Source: Bacteroidales bacterium (GTDB lineage Bacteria > Bacteroidota > Bacteroidia > Bacteroidales > UBA932). From it: DNA of 64,000 bases. The position numbers and the translations under genes are program-made. The stretch covers positions 62,001 to 126,000 of the forward strand of contig JAGBVR010000001.1 in the NCBI GenBank assembly GCA_017630215.1, in the 5' to 3' direction. The notes under the pieces were generated by a model that saw only the letters and a list, made by a program, of their open reading frames with translations, did not search any database and was not told the DNA's origin. This document shows positions 63,302-64,000 of this stretch, one piece after another. The first letter of the stretch is position 1. Each line of letters starts with the position of its first letter.

Positions 63302-64000
63302 ATGAAGAAAATCTCAATCTTCCTGCTCGGACTTATGTGCGCTGCAGGACTAGCCCATGCTCAAGGTCCATGGGGCAGACCTCCGGTAGAGGATCCTACA
63401 GGCTACAAGGACACTTACAAGGATTATTTCACAGTAGGAGTGGCTGTCAATATGAGAAATGTATCTGATCCGGATCAGATTGCTCTCATTAAGAAGAATT
63501 TCAACAGCATCACAGCAGAGAATGATATGAAGCCTGTGTCTCTCCAGCCACGCGAAGGGGAGTGGAACTGGGAGAATGCCGACAAGATCGCAAATTTCTG
63601 TCGCGAGAACAATATTCCTCTCCGTGGTCACTGTCTTTGCTGGCACAGCCAGTTCGCAGACTGGATGTTTGTGGATGAAAAAGGCAATGATGTACCTAAG
63701 GAAGTATTCTATGAAAGACTCCGCACGCATATCCACGCAGTAGTAAACCGTTATAAAGATGTCGTTTATGCATGGGATGTAGTCAACGAGGCAATGGCTG
63801 ATGGTGACGGTCGTATGAATCCTTGGACTAGAGAGGTTCCAAGTCCTTATCGCCAGTCAAGACATTTCAAGCTCTGTGGTGACGAGTTCATTGCAAAGGC
63901 ATTTGAGTTTGCACGCGAAGCTGATCCGGATGCTCTTCTTTTCTACAACGACTACAATGCAGCAGATCCGGCAAAGCGTGACCGCATATACAATATGGTA
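63302..64000 (+). CDS. GH10 endo-beta-1,4-xylanase (3' end beyond window)
   Basis: The first 233 codons of an exported xylanase (signal peptide 1-21, LAHA-Q). GH10 motifs: YFTVGVAVN (about 42-50), NSITAENDMKP (68-78), RGHCLCWHSQFADW (108-121), acid/base Glu163 in YAWDVVNEAM and the later FYNDYNA. The nucleophile region lies beyond base 64000. It hydrolyses the xylan backbone and is the key endo-enzyme of this locus, downstream of GH43-CBM6. The frame is intact up to the window edge. Confidence 0.95.
   Translation, partial: MKKISIFLLGLMCAAGLAHAQGPWGRPPVEDPTGYKDTYKDYFTVGVAVNMRNVSDPDQIALIKKNFNSITAENDMKPVSLQPREGEWNWENADKIANFCRENNIPLRGHCLCWHSQFADWMFVDEKGNDVPKEVFYERLRTHIHAVVNRYKDVVYAWDVVNEAMADGDGRMNPWTREVPSPYRQSRHFKLCGDEFIAKAFEFAREADPDALLFYNDYNAADPAKRDRIYNMV

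Overview
The window looks like a chromosomal segment of a fibre-degrading Bacteroidota, most likely a gut or rumen Bacteroidales. Start regions carry the Bacteroidota -7 box TAnnTTTG (more than twenty good copies) and mostly lack strong Shine-Dalgarno sequences. The families present (DUF4301, DUF3857 tandems, S46 dipeptidyl-peptidase, PspC-PadR, DUF4250, GH115/GH127, OprP-like porins) are typical of that phylum. Genus cannot be assigned from sequence alone. No rRNA, tRNA, CRISPR, prophage, transposase or SusC/SusD pair was seen.

Layout. 1-4.8 kb: DUF4301 protein (its frame is open to the left window edge), a THUMP-like methyltransferase and a phosphohexomutase. 4.8-5.5 kb: a non-coding array of nine hairpins behind a consensus promoter. 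5.5-13.9 kb: lipoprotein GH9 endoglucanase, secreted choloylglycine-hydrolase-like amidase, an unlisted 41-aa membrane protein, an operon of uracil-DNA-glycosylase-like protein, S46 peptidase and NYN protein, and a TPR-membrane-HTH regulator. 14.1-20.9 kb: operon of three DUF3857/transglutaminase-like exported proteins and an esterase. 21-24.6 kb: YbjQ, then a sugar-transport/oxidoreductase/isomerase operon. 24.6-26.6 kb: PspC-PadR-PspC operon with a dyad operator. 26.8-30.2 kb: ECF sigma factor, putative anti-sigma partner, CDP-alcohol phosphatidyltransferase, GtrA, porin. 30.2-33.9 kb: CE1 esterase and DAACS symporter, DUF4250, threonine aldolase. 34-41.2 kb: a six-gene operon holding the whole bacterial Leu/Phe N-degron pathway (clpS, clpA, aat) with an M13 peptidase, a queuosine-precursor transporter and a DUF418 protein. 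41.4-44.2 kb: alcohol dehydrogenase, HAD phosphatase, and a second repeat-rich non-coding block related to the first. 44.2-50.8 kb: flavodiiron protein, NifX-like protein, FKBP, SGNH hydrolase, aspartase, TGS-type nucleoside kinase, DUF454. 50.9-64 kb: a xylan/arabinoxylan locus with GH3, GH115, GH127, GH43 and GH10, interleaved with a porin, a nucleoside-recognition membrane protein and free-methionine sulfoxide reductase.

How they work together: the right end (with the CE1 and BD-FAE-like esterases and GH9 elsewhere) would deconstruct glucuronoarabinoxylan: GH10 cuts the backbone, GH115 removes glucuronate, GH43/GH127 remove arabinose, esterases remove acyl groups and GH3 trims the oligosaccharides. 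The most unusual signals are non-coding: two collinear, diverged hairpin-rich intergenic regions, tandem hairpin pairs whose stems differ between loci, a 162-bp palindromic element filling the GH115-GH127 gap, and a terminator-like hairpin that contains the start codon of the nucleoside kinase gene.
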